NCBI GenBank assembly: GCA_016213865.1
Contig: JACQZL010000016.1
Span: 1 to 6,229 of the forward strand
Source: Candidatus Rifleibacteriota bacterium
GTDB taxonomy: Bacteria; UBP17; UBA6191; JACPRK01
Length of the DNA stretch: 6,229 nt
Direction: 5' to 3'
Shown one piece after another: positions 5,446-6,229 of the stretch (within the stretch, counting starts at the first letter, position 1; each line of letters starts with the position of its first letter). The notes under the pieces were generated by a model that did no database searches, was not told the origin of the DNA, and worked only from the letters and a program-made list of their open reading frames with translations. A program made the position numbers and the translations under genes.

Positions 5446-5452
5446 CCTCCTT
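5446..5452 (-). promoter_or_regulatory. Perfect Shine-Dalgarno (AAGGAGG) that decides a TTG start
   Basis: On the minus strand AAGGAGG (5452-5446) stands 6 nt before TTG (5439-5437), which is in frame with the redoxin gene. No ATG lies in frame between 5496 and the signal peptide core. The signal peptide reads normally from this TTG. This favours TTG over the upstream GTG at 5496. Confidence 0.7.
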
Positions 5453-5534
5453 GGAGTGTTGCGGGCGCGGTGAACGGCGTCGTCAGGGCCCCGCACGGCG
5501 GCCGGAATCTCAGGCTGCCAGCACCGGCTGCAGG

Positions 5535-5660
5535 CGGGTCATGAGCCGGACGGCGAACCAGGCGGCCAAGGCGGTTCCCGTGCCCCAGCTCGCGAACGGG
5601 TCATGAGCCGGACGGCGAACCAGGCGGCCAAGGCGGTTCCCGTGCCCCAGCTCGCGAACG
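5535..5660. repeat. Exact 62-bp tandem duplication
   Basis: Bases 5535-5596 are repeated immediately as 5597-5658, and identity runs two bases further to 5660, so the match is 64 bp at a period of 62. The copies show no differences. Each unit runs from CGGGTCATGAG to CTCGCGAA. The unit is not a multiple of three, so it changes the reading frame of the gene that contains it. Perfect identity means a recent event or an assembly/sequencing error. Confidence 0.95.
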
Positions 5661-6213
5661 TGAGCGGGTCGGGCGGGAGGATGTGCAGGGCCGGCACGCC
5701 CAGGGCGACGAGCGCGCCGAACAGGGTTGCGGCCGCGCGACGCCGGCTCGGCTCCCAGGAGCGGGCCAGCGACGAGACCGTCAGGTCCGCCACCAGCAGC
5801 GGCATCATCCCCATCATTGCGGCGGTCAGGGTGTGAGCGAAGACGGCGACGTACTGCCCGAAGAGAGGCTTGATCACCCCGGCAAAGAAGTGGCAGACGA
5901 TCGGAATGGGGCAGACGACGCCGAGCACGGTCATCAAGGCCAGGGCGAGCAACGTCTCGATCGCCACGTGCCAGGGCGAGCTCGGCCCTCGTTCTTCGGC
6001 GAGCGAAGCCTTGATGCCGCGGAGGAGCACGTCGGGCACCTCCTCCTCCGGCAGCACGGCCATCTGGCTCCACACCTCGCGAAGCGAACGCTCGACGGCG
6101 AGGCACCGATCGCACCCGGCCAGATGGGCTTCGACCTGGGCACTGTCTTCCGGAGCGAGGTTGCCGCTCACGTAGGCGGCGAGCTCAGGTCCCAGGTCGT
6201 CGCAGGCTTGCAT
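5539..6213 (-). CDS. zf-HC2 anti-sigma-like membrane protein, C-terminus altered by tandem duplication
   Basis: 224 residues as read. The N-terminal zinc-binding anti-sigma domain has Cys4, then His30-x3-Cys34-x2-Cys37 (HLAGCDRC), the ZAS/zf-HC2 pattern of factors that hold ECF sigma factors. Membrane helices follow at about 83-112, 121-146, 160-179 and 187-203. Cys101 and Cys107 flank the first helix (CPIPIVC). ATG 6213 has AAGGAGA about 8 nt upstream. The partner sigma factor would be expected just beyond the window edge, upstream on this strand, but is not visible. After LMTR-206 the frame passes into the second copy of a 62-bp repeat and ends in a Pro/Ser-rich stretch, SRAGAREPPWPPGSPSGS. 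Without the duplication it would read LMTR-LQPVLAA and stop at 5510 (213 residues). The anti-sigma role is inferred from the N-terminal motif and position. Confidence 0.8.
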   Translation of the reverse strand: MQACDDLGPELAAYVSGNLAPEDSAQVEAHLAGCDRCLAVERSLREVWSQMAVLPEEEVPDVLLRGIKASLAEERGPSSPWHVAIETLLALALMTVLGVVCPIPIVCHFFAGVIKPLFGQYVAVFAHTLTAAMMGMMPLLVADLTVSSLARSWEPSRRRAAATLFGALVALGVPALHILPPDPLTFASWGTGTALAAWFAVRLMTRSRAGAREPPWPPGSPSGS

Positions 6214-6229
6214 GGGTCTTCTCCTTGCT

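Noticed and set aside
5510..6115. Alternative minus-strand frame ending in LQPVLAA
   Set aside because: Most of it is out of phase with the zf-HC2 protein. Only its last part is the true ancestral C-terminus, reached through the 62-bp duplication; it is explained in the repeat and CDS entries.

Overview
This is a GC-rich bacterial window with strong G/C preference at third codon positions. It encodes exported thiol proteins, a histidine kinase with a presumed periplasmic sensor, and a probable sigma/anti-sigma locus. This suits a high-GC Gram-negative such as a myxobacterial, acidobacterial or related environmental lineage, but the sequence does not fix the taxon. No tRNA, rRNA, CRISPR array, transposase or integrase was seen.

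Layout. (1) 1-570, + strand: the C-terminal part of a nucleoside hydrolase-like protein, cut by the window edge. (2) 621-1148, - strand: an exported thioredoxin-fold protein with a CPPC motif, convergent with gene 1; a GC-rich inverted repeat lies between them. (3) 1322-2764, + strand: a membrane sensor histidine kinase with no response regulator in view. (4) 2872-4505, + strand: a compact mercury-type operon. It has a promoter with a mer operator in its 19-bp spacer, then merR with the three Hg-binding cysteines at exact family spacing. A small CxxC thioredoxin-fold protein, a CopZ N-domain-like Fe-S/zinc metallochaperone and a MerT-like transporter follow. (5) 4639-5439, - strand: an exported peroxiredoxin-like protein with CPYC, which appears to start at TTG behind a perfect AAGGAGG. 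(6) 5539-6213, - strand: a zf-HC2 anti-sigma-like membrane protein whose 3' end is frameshifted by an exact 62-bp tandem duplication.

How the parts may work together. The mer block reads as one transcription unit: gaps are short or absent, merT overlaps its upstream gene through GTGA, and the metallochaperone gene overlaps the thioredoxin-like gene by 88 nt. Neither a mercuric reductase (merA) nor a periplasmic MerP lies in the operon, which ends after merT and meets a convergent gene. The small CxxC protein and the cysteine-rich metallochaperone are therefore candidates for handling Hg(II) or another thiophilic metal after uptake. This operon is the most interesting system here: MerR and MerT are known families, but the four-gene combination without merA and merP, and the extra C-terminal CC of MerT, merit attention. 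The two flanking exported thiol proteins add a thiol/redox theme but are separately transcribed, and a functional link is only inference.
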